A DNA stretch of 21,302 nt, taken from positions 1 through 21,302 of IMG/VR virus record IMGVR_UViG_3300034095_001106; one strand, given 5' to 3'. A model generated the notes under the pieces. It was not told the origin of the DNA and did not search any database. It saw nothing but the letters and a program-made list of their open reading frames with translations. Shown one piece after another: positions 13,280 to 21,195 of this stretch. The first letter of the stretch is position 1. The number at the start of each line of letters is the position of its first letter. The DNA is from a virus. The translations under genes and the position numbers were made by a program.

Positions 13280-13735
13280 TTAATTCCTGTAGTAAAGTGT
13301 TCTAAATGTCATAAATGCAACGCCCTTCGTTTCATCGTCTGAAAAGGTGACTGCTTGAGAATCCACAAAGTGCACGGGCGCAAATTCTGTGCTTTCAAAA
13401 TCAGTTATGTACGATTCAATACCGTGGTTTTGCAACATATACTCCACCTTTTCGCAAAGATCTGCAAGTGCGTTTCTTAATACTGCTTTTTGTGTGTTTG
13501 ACTTCTTGACTTGCACACCAACAAGCAAATAAATTTCTAAAGACCCACGGTTTGCATACGCTGAATCATCTTCAAATAATTCGTTTTCACGTGTGTCCGC
13601 TCCGCTTAACACACCGACGTAATTAAAATTGTACGTATTCCATTTATCAATCTGGACTTGATCGTACACTTTTACGCCTTCCATTTTGCGAAGCTCGTCG
13701 ATTATGCTTGTGATCGCCGTTGATTCTCTTGCCAC
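13280..13735 (-). CDS. Tail terminator / tail completion protein
   Basis: A 151-aa protein starting at a GTG (13735), supported by AAGGA 8 bases upstream; this start overlaps the previous gene by 34 bases. The sequence has an N-terminal helix (TAITSIIDELRKMEGVKVYD), an alternating strand core (SLEIYLLVGVQVKK), a long helix (QKAVLRNALADLCEKVEYML) and an ending GVAFMTFRTLYYRN. The alpha/beta order and the final strand that sets an amplitude of 'v.f...yyr' match gpU or HK97 gp10-group tail terminators, which cap the tube on the head side. Position before the tube gene agrees. Family assignment is by pattern and order. Confidence 0.68.
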   Translation of the reverse strand: MARESTAITSIIDELRKMEGVKVYDQVQIDKWNTYNFNYVGVLSGADTRENELFEDDSAYANRGSLEIYLLVGVQVKKSNTQKAVLRNALADLCEKVEYMLQNHGIESYITDFESTEFAPVHFVDSQAVTFSDDETKGVAFMTFRTLYYRN

Positions 13736-14277
13736 TCTCTTATTCCTTTGATTACATTTGCTTTAACTTCTTCTTTAAACTTGTCATTACTTTTGAACTT
13801 GTTTACTGCTGGTTTAAAATACGGTCTTGCTGGCATTTTTATTGAATGTGCTTTTGTATATTTGACCTCTCTATCGCCACTATATGATTTCTTAACAAAG
13901 AACGCTTTACCACCTTCGCCAATTATGTAAGGCGTGCCGCCGGGATGATTAATCGTACCGCCGTATTCGTGAATAAGTGCGTACTTTACACTTGAGCCAT
14001 ATTCTATTTGGTAAGTTGTACCGCTGTTGGTAACTCTGTATATATTGTTGACGTCGCCTTTAGCAAATGACCTGAATAAATTGCCTTTTAATATTCTTAA
14101 ACTGCCTTGACCTGTATTCGGATTCCTAAAGCCTTCTTGCGTTTTCATAGTATCAAAATTGAACGTAGTTCGTTTCATTAAAGTGCCGATATAGGCTTGC
14201 ATAATTATCGGAAACCTTAACAACTGATTATTGAGAATTGGCTTTAAGATGTTTTCGAGTTTATTGATATTTAGCAT
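13702..14277 (-). CDS. HK97 gp10 / gpG-like head-tail or tail completion protein
   Basis: I choose the ATG at 14277 (191 aa, MLNINKLENILKP), one base after the stop of the adaptor gene, over the ATG at 14325, which would overlap it by 47 bases. The second half shows the virion morphogenesis pattern: YQIEYGSSVKYALIHEYGGTI at about 110-130, a long insertion, and MPARPYFKPAV at about 153-163, followed by a basic helix. In Mu gpG and HK97 gp10-like proteins this 'Y...HE.G......PaR.f' motif marks a head-tail joining or tail completion protein. The gene sits exactly between adaptor and terminator, as expected. The C-terminus is basic (REWQENQRRSQA). Confidence 0.78.
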   Translation of the reverse strand: MLNINKLENILKPILNNQLLRFPIIMQAYIGTLMKRTTFNFDTMKTQEGFRNPNTGQGSLRILKGNLFRSFAKGDVNNIYRVTNSGTTYQIEYGSSVKYALIHEYGGTINHPGGTPYIIGEGGKAFFVKKSYSGDREVKYTKAHSIKMPARPYFKPAVNKFKSNDKFKEEVKANVIKGIREWQENQRRSQA

Positions 14278-14278
14278 C

Positions 14279-14905
14279 TTACACCGTTGGGATAACGTAC
14301 CTTGTAAAATACTTTTGCCAATCAATCTTTTCTTTCAAGCTATTCGATACCGTTTGACCAGCTCCACCGCTAGAGATGGAACCAAGCCCAAACCAATTGC
14401 CACCGTTTGGGGATTGCTTGTATATTAAGCCCGCCATTTCTGCAACACCTTGCAAGATTTGATACGGCATATTTGTGTCCGTCCATCCTGTAGCCAAAGT
14501 TGCTTTAAATTGCCCTGTGGACTTGTCGCGAAATACGATATAATTTGCATACGGCTCTTGGTTATAATTATAATTTGAACCGCTGTAATTTGCATAAGTA
14601 CCGAACTCATTTTCACGCCATTGCAAGACCGTGAGCGTTGTGTTCGCGTTGTATGGCAGAAACTTCCATGAGTGATTCGCTTCGAGCCCCTGTTGGCACT
14701 TAGAAGCGTAAAATTGGTAATATACCGTACTTGTCCGCAAAGGCTGACCGCAATAGCTTTCAGCCTCTACGTAACAAGTCGTAAACACATCATCGAACCA
14801 AGTATACAAGGCTGTTTCCTCTGCAGTCGGGTCTCCAGATGTTTCCATATTAAGAAACTTCATAAATGCTGTGAATTGCTTTGGATAAGCACTTGTATAT
14901 GGCAT
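14279..14905 (-). CDS. Head-tail adaptor (HK97 gp6-like connector)
   Basis: A 208-aa protein. An N-terminal helix pair containing EETALYTWFDDVFTTCYVEA (about 29-48) and the YCGQPL turn is typical of gp6-like connectors that bind under the portal ring. A beta-rich insertion rich in Tyr and Asn (TYANYSGSNYNYNQEPYANY, about 103-122) is longer than in the family average. The C-terminal helix PYQILQGVAEMAGLIYKQSP (about 147-166) also matches the connector plan. It follows the small 51-aa gene with one base between. Gene order portal, protease, capsid, adaptor, gpG-like, terminator supports the call. Confidence 0.72.
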   Translation of the reverse strand: MPYTSAYPKQFTAFMKFLNMETSGDPTAEETALYTWFDDVFTTCYVEAESYCGQPLRTSTVYYQFYASKCQQGLEANHSWKFLPYNANTTLTVLQWRENEFGTYANYSGSNYNYNQEPYANYIVFRDKSTGQFKATLATGWTDTNMPYQILQGVAEMAGLIYKQSPNGGNWFGLGSISSGGAGQTVSNSLKEKIDWQKYFTRYVIPTV

Positions 14906-14906
14906 G

Positions 14907-15062
14907 TTATTTACCTACTTTTTTGGGTTCAATTTTTGCAATTGGTAATGCAATTGCAATTCCTTCTTTAATTAGTTTTTCTGATATTTCTTTTGGATAT
15001 GTCGTTTCATATCCAGCGGAAACACCGCCGTACGTTTTTAATAAAATTACGCTCTGCATCAT
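14907..15062 (-). CDS. 51-aa small head-region protein
   Basis: A short frame read by hand between the capsid and adaptor genes: ATG 15062-15060 (a second ATG follows), TAA 14909-14907. The peptide is MMQSVILLKTYGGVSAGYET, then TYPKEISEKLIKEGIAIALP and a short basic end. The plan 'v.llk.y.g..aGe......e.a..Li..G.A' is, from memory, common in tiny proteins encoded next to phage capsid genes. AGGA lies 7 to 8 bases before the start and gaps to both neighbours are small (12 and 1 bases). It may be a capsid-associated accessory or a head-tail plug; the exact role is unknown. Confidence 0.7.
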   Translation of the reverse strand: MMQSVILLKTYGGVSAGYETTYPKEISEKLIKEGIAIALPIAKIEPKKVGK

Positions 15063-15074
15063 GACAAGTTCCTA

Positions 15075-16271
15075 TTAAGTAGTTGAAGTCTTAAGTACAC
15101 CGATTGCGCTTGGTGCTGGGAATGCAAAGCCAACACGCTCAACAACTTCAATGCCTTTTTGGTGTGTACCACCAAGACCAGTTGCGCCAAAATATTCTTT
15201 ATATTCATTAATTGAAACGTCCTCACGGATTCCCATAACGGTAAACTGATTCCAGTCAGCATAAAACGCACTTGCTGTGTTTGCTGCACTAGACGGAAAT
15301 AAAGAGTCAGGAACTACGTGCATTGGACGGCCTGTTGGTGTAAAGTAAGAATTACCTTCTAAAGCAGTCATGCCTATTGAAGCAATTTCCATTGGTCGCA
15401 CCATATCAAAGATAGGGCGTGAACCGCCTGTTTCTTTCATTAAGAAACCAAAAATTGATTGAGGCACAACAAACGCACCATTTGAACCAACTCCAGAATT
15501 AACACCTAAGCGCAAGTTCCATAAGTCAGTCCATGAGATTTCACCAAATGTATCTTTACCAGAGTTATTCGCTCCGCCTTGTCTTACAACTGTTGTTCCT
15601 GCCAAACCTGTTAACCCTGTGAAGTTTGGGGCGTTGCCGTCACCATTGAAAAATTGTTTATCTTCAGTTTCTGCAAGTGCGCGACCAAGGCCGTTAATCA
15701 CATAATCTAAAAATGCTGGTGTTGCGTCTTGCAATTGCTCTTCTGATACAATTGCACCAGCAACTAATTTTTTTGCTGTTAAGGTGGTAGCTGTGAAAAA
15801 TGATGACGAATCAGTAAGTGTTAAGCCAGAACCTTCAGCGACAACCGCCCCTGTGAACGCACCAGAGCTTACAAGGTTTTCAGTTTTGCCACGCATTGGG
15901 TAGATTTTTGCGAGTGCTCTTGCATACCCAAAACGATCTGCAAAATTCATTATTTCTTCGACCCAAAATTGAGGAACCGCTGCTCCACCTTGAGCTGCTG
16001 TGCCTGTGTTGAAATTGGCACGATTAATATATTTTTCATTTGCTTTTCTTGCTATTTCATCAGCAGCTCCCTCACGGCCTTTATATATTGCAGAGATCCA
16101 ACGGCTGACTATATCTGCTTGGTCACGGCGCGAATCGTGGTCAGCTTTGATTTTTACAAAACCGTTAATATTGCTTTGCACGTTAATAGGGCTTGAAGCT
16201 CTTAAGGCATCTTGTACTTTTCTATCTACAACTTCTTTTAGTTGTTCTGGTGTTACTATTAAATTTTCCAT
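15075..16271 (-). CDS. Major capsid protein, HK97 fold
   Basis: A 398-aa member of the Phage_capsid (HK97 gp5) family. The N-terminal helical part (about 1-88, including EQLKEVVDRKVQDALRA) probably acts as the delta/scaffold arm. The core begins at TAAQGGAAVPQFWVEEIMNF (91-110), the usual 'GG..VP......I' motif. Then come a long E-loop region, AEGSGLTLTDSSS, a LVAGAIVSEEQLQDA spine-helix area, and an A-domain ending VMGIREDVSINEYKEYF and ERVGFAFPAPSAIGVLK. Length is normal for the family. It directly follows the protease gene, with AAAGGA about 12 bases before the ATG. Cleavage of the N-terminal arm by the adjacent protease is expected but not visible. Confidence 0.92.
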   Translation of the reverse strand: MENLIVTPEQLKEVVDRKVQDALRASSPINVQSNINGFVKIKADHDSRRDQADIVSRWISAIYKGREGAADEIARKANEKYINRANFNTGTAAQGGAAVPQFWVEEIMNFADRFGYARALAKIYPMRGKTENLVSSGAFTGAVVAEGSGLTLTDSSSFFTATTLTAKKLVAGAIVSEEQLQDATPAFLDYVINGLGRALAETEDKQFFNGDGNAPNFTGLTGLAGTTVVRQGGANNSGKDTFGEISWTDLWNLRLGVNSGVGSNGAFVVPQSIFGFLMKETGGSRPIFDMVRPMEIASIGMTALEGNSYFTPTGRPMHVVPDSLFPSSAANTASAFYADWNQFTVMGIREDVSINEYKEYFGATGLGGTHQKGIEVVERVGFAFPAPSAIGVLKTSTT

Positions 16272-16294
16272 TTTTTAAATTTTCCTTTATTGAT

Positions 16295-16735
16295 TTAGAT
16301 TAAATTCATTATTTCGTCTGTGGTTAATTTTGTTAACGGCTTGATATTTATCGACCTTGCGCCTTCGCTTGCAATTGCTTTGTTTATTGTTTTATAACCG
16401 TCTTGGATCATGCTTAAGCCTTGTCCAATTTGCGCTTGTGTTGAAGCCGCAATCTTTTTGCCTAGTCTTTGCACGGGTGCTTCTGCGCTGGCTGTTGCAA
16501 CTTCTGCAACTACTTCAACGGCAGGTTCTTCAGCTTCTGCTGGCTCAACTTCTGGAGCGTTGCCGTCCAAGATGCCAAGCATCGCATCAGCGGCTGCTAA
16601 AGTGCCAGCTTCAGCAGCTGCCATTGCTTCTTCTTCTGCAATGCCTAGTTCATCACGCAAGTAAGTGAAGGCGGCGTCTTGCAATATTGGCAAAAAGTTT
16701 TCAGTTATTGCCTGTGTCTGTTCAGGGGTTAACAT
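16295..16735 (-). CDS. Possible nested scaffold protein (internal start in protease gene)
   Basis: In the same frame as the protease, Met177 (ATG 16735-16733) begins MLTPEQTQAITENFLPILQD exactly where the protease domain ends and the helical Ala/Glu-rich part begins. AAAAAGG lies 8 bases before this ATG. The internal product would be 146 aa. Lambda C/Nu3 and other phages make their scaffold from such an in-frame internal start. Whether it is used cannot be decided from sequence. Confidence 0.35.
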   Translation of the reverse strand: MLTPEQTQAITENFLPILQDAAFTYLRDELGIAEEEAMAAAEAGTLAAADAMLGILDGNAPEVEPAEAEEPAVEVVAEVATASAEAPVQRLGKKIAASTQAQIGQGLSMIQDGYKTINKAIASEGARSINIKPLTKLTTDEIMNLI

Positions 16736-17263
16736 TCTAGTGACCTTTTTAAGTTTGTTGAAAATTGTTTCTAGTTTTAATTTGATTGATTTCTTTATCA
16801 AAGCTTCTCGATTTGCAGGAATTGAAACTACACTAAATTCAACTAGCTCAGATTTAGTATAAACTGTAATTCTTTTTCCTTCAACTGTTTGCTCTTCACT
16901 TTCAATTGGAATGATGCCAACAGAAACCGCACGCACGTACCCAGCCGCAACCAAGTCCGCAACCTCGCACGCTTCTTCTGTTATTCGATGAAATTGCAAA
17001 GTCGCTTCTAAGTTTTCGCCGTTCATCATGAAACCTAAGCATTTGCCAATCGGCCAGTCGTCGGAATCATGCTGGGCCAAAACAATCGGATTGTTTAGGT
17101 ATGCTGTGTAGTCAATACCATTTGGAACTATTATTGTTCCGTAGCGGTCAACTTCTGGAGTGCTCACGACAAACGTGTATATGTCTTCAATTGTTGCTTC
17201 TTGTCCGCCATGGTCGTAATAATCTTTTTTTATAAGATTAAATTCGCGTTTTATTATATTCAT
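16295..17263 (-). CDS. Prohead serine protease with scaffold-like C-terminal extension
   Basis: A 322-aa protein. Residues 1-160 form an HK97-type prohead protease (peptidase U35, herpes-protease-like fold): VLAQHDSDDWPIGK has H65, VRAVSVGIIP has the nucleophile S114, and ELVEFSVVSIPANREA (139-154) is the usual third motif. Residues about 177-322 add a helical Ala/Glu-rich domain (EEEAMAAAEAGTLAAADAML at 210-229, then an acidic Pro/Val/Ala linker). This resembles scaffolding domains fused to or nested in protease genes. The protease matures capsid precursors and usually digests the scaffold. An internal ATG at 16735 with AAGG upstream could yield the scaffold part alone. Confidence 0.88.
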   Translation of the reverse strand: MNIIKREFNLIKKDYYDHGGQEATIEDIYTFVVSTPEVDRYGTIIVPNGIDYTAYLNNPIVLAQHDSDDWPIGKCLGFMMNGENLEATLQFHRITEEACEVADLVAAGYVRAVSVGIIPIESEEQTVEGKRITVYTKSELVEFSVVSIPANREALIKKSIKLKLETIFNKLKKVTRMLTPEQTQAITENFLPILQDAAFTYLRDELGIAEEEAMAAAEAGTLAAADAMLGILDGNAPEVEPAEAEEPAVEVVAEVATASAEAPVQRLGKKIAASTQAQIGQGLSMIQDGYKTINKAIASEGARSINIKPLTKLTTDEIMNLI

Positions 17264-17278
17264 TTTATACCTTGTTTT

Positions 17279-19270
17279 TTAGTCTTCTACTGGGAATATT
17301 TGACATCTGCAATTTACTGCATTTCCTGCACTTAAGCCCGAACCTAATGGCCTTGTTGTCTTTTCACCACCTACTGTGAAATACCCGTCCGCTCCTTGCA
17401 TCGCGCCGTCGGCTTCTCTGTGTGCTGGTCGTACAAGACCGTCTCTTTGTGTGAGCCACATCATCTTAAAACCTAAGTCTTGATAGACTGCATGTTGCAT
17501 TCCGCTTGTCACATTCGCGGACGTTGTATTTGCAATTGTTTTTGCACGCCCCTCGCTAAGTTGCTGGAACTTTGTTTGGAGCTTTTCTTTAAGCTCTTCT
17601 TTAGTTGAGCCAGCGTTGCTTTCAATCAGTTGTGCAATTTCAGCTTTCATAAGGCCAACACTGCTAGTAATTTTTTCGGACGATTCATTTGCAAGATTCT
17701 TAATTTGTTCGCCAACCGTTCCTGTTAAATCTTGTTCTTTGAGATCAAAGCTTTTCAATAACTCATTTTGCACGTTCAAGCAAGCCTTTTCAACTAAAGC
17801 GTTAAACTTTTCGTAATCTTGGTCACTTACTTCAAGATTTGCTAAACTCAAATAACCTTTGTCAATATTTGATAAAGTTTCTTGTTTTAATTGTTGAATG
17901 ATCTCTTGAACTACAGTATCAATTTTTACGCTTGATTTTTCAGTAAGTAGATCATAATCCCTCCAGAATGCGTCTTTGCTGTCCGCTGTTATGATTGGCA
18001 ATTTTGCACGCTTGTTTAGTGCAAAACTTCTTAATGCAAAAGTTGAAACCGCTTTGGGAGCGCCAACATTATCTAAAGGAATGTAACCATTTCCAATAAG
18101 CGCAACATTACCGCCTTCAATTGCATCGTACCCCCGTTCTTTTCTTGAATCATTGATTGTCTTGATTCCCCACTTCAATTCAAACTCTTCTTTTTTCATG
18201 TCAAGTTCTGGATCCGCATACGCATACGGAACGGGTTCAATTAAAATATCTTCTTCAAAGCGTCTAAAATGCCTAGTAAACTCTTCAGCGATATAAATTG
18301 CTTCTGGATCAATTGTGTTCTGTCTAAAGATTGCGAATTGCACTTCGGCAGTTGCTCTGTTTTGGAATTCGCCCGTAAGCATTCCTGGGGGCACGCCAAA
18401 GACTTGAGCTATTTGTGCTCTCGTATCTTTGCTAACTGAATCATAATTCACACCAAGCTCGCTTTTAGGTGGCAATTGCAATTGCATACCACCACCAAGC
18501 AACGCACGCAATTTGTAATTTGGCAGTTCTTCGTTCCAAGATGCTTTGAGCTTATGCCATTCTTCAATGTCAAATCTTTCAGGAAACGTCGCTATCAATG
18601 GAGGCACGGCATTGTTAGCAAATAATCTATGTAAGTATTCGCTTACTTCTAAGTCTATATTTGCATAGTCAAGAGCAGCCGTAACCAGCCCGACACCAAA
18701 GATATTCATGCCAATAATTTCATCAGGCCTTGCAGCAGGGTGAACTCGTGCTAAATGGATCATTTCTTTTTCAGGTATAGGGATAAGTCCTTCTGTAGCA
18801 CTTTGGTAAGTATACCCTTGGACAAAATTATCTCCTCCTATGATAACTCGCACGCGAGTTGGATTCAACACCCACATTTGAAGCGGTACTTTATAGCCAA
18901 TTGTTGGCGTCCATATAAAGCAATTGCCGTTTATAGAGAGCCAATTTTCTATAAAGCTAAAAACTTGAGACCGAGTAAAATAAGGATTAGGATTTGCAAT
19001 TAAATGCGCTGCCCAATTGTCGTTCCCAAGTTCAGACTTTGCAAAGTTTTGTTCTTTAAATGTGTTAAACTGGATAGCACTCAAAGCATTGGCTCTGTGT
19101 TGCAAACATGCAAACACCGTACCACGCAAACTCATTGCAAGTTCATTGCCTTGAGGAAGAGAGGCAACTTGTCTATAACTATTTGTAGACTGGTAAGGTC
19201 TTTGCAACTTTTTGCCACTTGGTAATATGGCATTTGAAATTCTTTGTCTGATATCGTCAAGTAAGCTCAT
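17279..19270 (-). CDS. Portal protein fused to a MuF/SPP1 gp7-like domain
   Basis: A 663-aa protein. Residues about 1-400 match HK97-type portals: a wing with SINGNCFIWTP, a clip/stem region, and QVFGVPPGMLTGEFQNRATA near 293-312, a portal hallmark. A helical linker (about 430-575) follows. The last ~85 residues are a phage head morphogenesis (MuF) domain, with W605, RDGLVRPAH (D610, R614, H617), D621-G622 and a C-terminal NCRC at 653-656. Portals form the dodecameric DNA gate; MuF proteins are minor head proteins carried inside the capsid. In most phages the two are separate, adjacent genes. There is no frameshift between the parts. The start overlaps the terminase stop by 4 bases (ATGA). 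Confidence 0.88.
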   Translation of the reverse strand: MSLLDDIRQRISNAILPSGKKLQRPYQSTNSYRQVASLPQGNELAMSLRGTVFACLQHRANALSAIQFNTFKEQNFAKSELGNDNWAAHLIANPNPYFTRSQVFSFIENWLSINGNCFIWTPTIGYKVPLQMWVLNPTRVRVIIGGDNFVQGYTYQSATEGLIPIPEKEMIHLARVHPAARPDEIIGMNIFGVGLVTAALDYANIDLEVSEYLHRLFANNAVPPLIATFPERFDIEEWHKLKASWNEELPNYKLRALLGGGMQLQLPPKSELGVNYDSVSKDTRAQIAQVFGVPPGMLTGEFQNRATAEVQFAIFRQNTIDPEAIYIAEEFTRHFRRFEEDILIEPVPYAYADPELDMKKEEFELKWGIKTINDSRKERGYDAIEGGNVALIGNGYIPLDNVGAPKAVSTFALRSFALNKRAKLPIITADSKDAFWRDYDLLTEKSSVKIDTVVQEIIQQLKQETLSNIDKGYLSLANLEVSDQDYEKFNALVEKACLNVQNELLKSFDLKEQDLTGTVGEQIKNLANESSEKITSSVGLMKAEIAQLIESNAGSTKEELKEKLQTKFQQLSEGRAKTIANTTSANVTSGMQHAVYQDLGFKMMWLTQRDGLVRPAHREADGAMQGADGYFTVGGEKTTRPLGSGLSAGNAVNCRCQIFPVED

Positions 19271-20421
19271 ACGTATATACTCGGAGTTTTTCTAATAACA
19301 TTAAAAGCATGGCTCAGGGCGTCCACAAAATCGTCATGTCTATCTTGTTGAGTTCCTGTAAAACTTAACAACTCATCTGTAAACTCAGGGTCTAAATAAC
19401 TAACATGGTAAACTAGGCCTTGCTCGTATCTTGCTTCCACAGGTTGAAACCGTGTAATTTTGTCACGGGTTGAAAAGACACCAAGTACGTTCATCAAAGT
19501 ATTTCTTTTTAGTTCTTGAACCATATATGCTTGTGCTTGATTTGACTCAACAGCAACTACTCGTGATTTCCACTTTGCTTCCATAGACACTATTTCAGCG
19601 CCAATTTCTACAAAACTCCAACGCCCACGTTTTGCATCTACTACTACAATTTCTTTGTCTGCAGTTGTGCCAATGGTAACGATTGCTGTATAGTCTGCTG
19701 TTTCTTTTTGTGATATCGCAAGATCGACACCAGTGTAGTAAGCCGTGCACTTTTTACTATCTGATATTTTGATCCAATCACGTTTAACTTTGCTAGCAGA
19801 ACGGTCGACGTACTCAGCAAGAAACTCTTGAGCGAAAACAATTGACGGCATCTGTTCTTTTTGGCGGTCAATTTCGGACTCTTTAATCCGCCCGCCCTCA
19901 AAAGTTGTGTAATGAAACGATTTCCAATCGGAGTAAATATTTGCGTTTTGGTCAACTTCATAAAAGTGATTTTTGCCTTTTGGAGTCGAAAAAAAATACG
20001 CATCGCCTTCGTAATCTGCTAGCATCGGACTTATTACAAAGTTCCATGCGTCTTCTGCATTTTGGCAATGCGCCCACTCATCAAGAATTACTCTGTGGAA
20101 CTTATTACCTCGCAAACCGTCTGCACGCCAAATACCTTCTAAATTCAATTGCGAATTACCTAGTTTAATCTCGCCGTCTTTGAAAGTCGCTCCAAGTGGT
20201 GCGAATAGTTGCCTTGCTTCGTTTTGACGTCCTTTGAGTTCTGTGTAACTTGGCGCGGTGTATAAAACCATTGCGCCGTCAACTTCCAGCATTTTTTCAA
20301 GGGCCAAAGCAAAAGCGAGATAAGACTTACCAAAGCGACGACCGCACCGAATAACATTAAAGCGATTGCGAGTGTTAATAATTTCAAGTTGCTTTGCATG
20401 TGGCTTAACCCTTATTTTCAT
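19267..20421 (-). CDS. terL: Terminase large subunit
   Basis: A 384-aa packaging motor. The ATPase half carries Walker A CGRRFGKS (26-33), Walker B VILDE (111-115) with E115 catalytic, and the coupling motif FSTPKG (144-149). The RNase H-like nuclease half has D233 in YYTGVDLA, E292 in VAVESNQA, and D363-D364 in DRHDDFVDAL (360-369), the three acidic metal-binding sites. It cuts concatemers and pumps DNA into the prohead through the portal. The protein is short for the family (commonly 420-550 aa) but has all motifs and a normal N-terminal adenine-binding Q11 region. Its start overlaps the small subunit gene by 17 bases. The mode of packaging (cos or pac) cannot be told from this. Confidence 0.95.
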   Translation of the reverse strand: MKIRVKPHAKQLEIINTRNRFNVIRCGRRFGKSYLAFALALEKMLEVDGAMVLYTAPSYTELKGRQNEARQLFAPLGATFKDGEIKLGNSQLNLEGIWRADGLRGNKFHRVILDEWAHCQNAEDAWNFVISPMLADYEGDAYFFSTPKGKNHFYEVDQNANIYSDWKSFHYTTFEGGRIKESEIDRQKEQMPSIVFAQEFLAEYVDRSASKVKRDWIKISDSKKCTAYYTGVDLAISQKETADYTAIVTIGTTADKEIVVVDAKRGRWSFVEIGAEIVSMEAKWKSRVVAVESNQAQAYMVQELKRNTLMNVLGVFSTRDKITRFQPVEARYEQGLVYHVSYLDPEFTDELLSFTGTQQDRHDDFVDALSHAFNVIRKTPSIYV

Positions 20422-20725
20422 TTTGTATGCCCCAAACTAATTCAAGTTTTGCTTTAGGTTCGTCATCTTGTTTATGCTCAGGATAAGCCCGTTTGAGTAA
20501 AAGCTCAATTGCTCTAATGTTACCTTTCGTTGCTTCACGTCTTAAGATTTGCAATATTATTGACAGAGCATTAATACCTTCTTTTTCTTCGCTCAGTAAT
20601 TTTGCCATTTCTTCTTGCAAACTTGGCAATTTAGGTCTTCCTTTTGTATTCCTTCTTTCAGGATTGGTATGAAAACCTTTGCCTTGAAAATTTTCTACAT
20701 TCCCTTTGGAGTTATAGTTGGCCAT
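20405..20725 (-). CDS. terS: Terminase small subunit-like protein (DUF5681 type)
   Basis: A 106-aa basic protein. The N-terminus FQGKGFHTNPERRNTKGRPK (14-33) has the 'G.Gf..nPe.r.k.GRPk' motif of DUF5681-type proteins, which are encoded next to large terminases. A helical part follows (EEMAKLLSEEKEGINALSII and EATKGNIRAIELLLKRAYPE), matching the oligomerising helices expected in a small subunit. The small subunit recognises the packaging site in phage DNA. The start is in a TAATG overlap with the previous gene, and AGGAGCT lies 9 to 10 bases before it. The call rests on the motif and on adjacency to terL. Confidence 0.8.
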   Translation of the reverse strand: MANYNSKGNVENFQGKGFHTNPERRNTKGRPKLPSLQEEMAKLLSEEKEGINALSIILQILRREATKGNIRAIELLLKRAYPEHKQDDEPKAKLELVWGIQNENKG

Positions 20726-21195
20726 TATTTTTTAGCTCCTGCAACAACGCCCAAAACCAAACCAAGCCCAAACGAACCAACCAAGAATCCATAATTCTGC
20801 TTCGCGTCAGCTGGTATCGTGATTGTTTGCACTTGTATTGAATCTGGACGAGGTCTATAAACTAAAGAAAAATAGCCCCTACGGTTTGTGTAATTAAACG
20901 CCATGTTTATGGTATCGTTTGTGGACGTTATTACGCTATCCGCTTGAGCTATAAAATTGGTATCATTGCAAGGGATATCAAGGGTATCTGTATGGAAATA
21001 ATCTTTGTATTTCAATTGCACGCTTTTTACTTTTATTGTGTCTTTGATATATACGGGGCGTTCAATTATTCTTGTCACTAAGTTTGTATCGCTTTTTATT
21101 GCAGTACCTTTATTGCATGAATGCCCAAAACTTAAGCCTATCAAAAGCATAAGCAAAGCCCACATAACACACGCAAAAAAATCTTTGTTCATCAT
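20725..21195 (-). CDS. Two-anchor membrane protein, candidate u-spanin
   Basis: A 156-aa protein with a hydrophobic N-terminus (residues about 6-23, FFACVMWALLMLLIGLSF) followed by GHSC with Cys27. A central beta-strand-rich part (about 38-130, YIKDTIKVKSVQLKYKDYFH and RRGYFSLVYRPRPDSIQVQT) comes next. A C-terminal hydrophobic segment spans about 135-153 (YGFLVGSFGLGLVLGVVAGA) and the protein ends AKK. A lipoprotein-like N-terminus, beta-rich middle and C-terminal membrane anchor is the plan of unimolecular spanins such as T1 gp11, which fuse inner and outer membranes at lysis. The lipobox is imperfect (GHS-C), so an ordinary N-terminal anchor is possible. It overlaps the upstream gene as ATGA and the small terminase as TAATG. 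Confidence 0.5.
   Translation of the reverse strand: MMNKDFFACVMWALLMLLIGLSFGHSCNKGTAIKSDTNLVTRIIERPVYIKDTIKVKSVQLKYKDYFHTDTLDIPCNDTNFIAQADSVITSTNDTINMAFNYTNRRGYFSLVYRPRPDSIQVQTITIPADAKQNYGFLVGSFGLGLVLGVVAGAKK

Noticed and set aside
16357-16668. Plus-strand 103-aa Leu/Gln-rich open frame
   Set aside because: It is the reverse complement of the Ala/Glu-rich part of the protease-scaffold gene; its leucine richness is a mirror of that composition.
19644-20003. Minus-strand 119-aa open frame in a second frame inside the large terminase gene (also 20160-20399)
   Set aside because: It overlaps the terminase nuclease and ATPase motifs in another frame and has no protein-like pattern or start signal.
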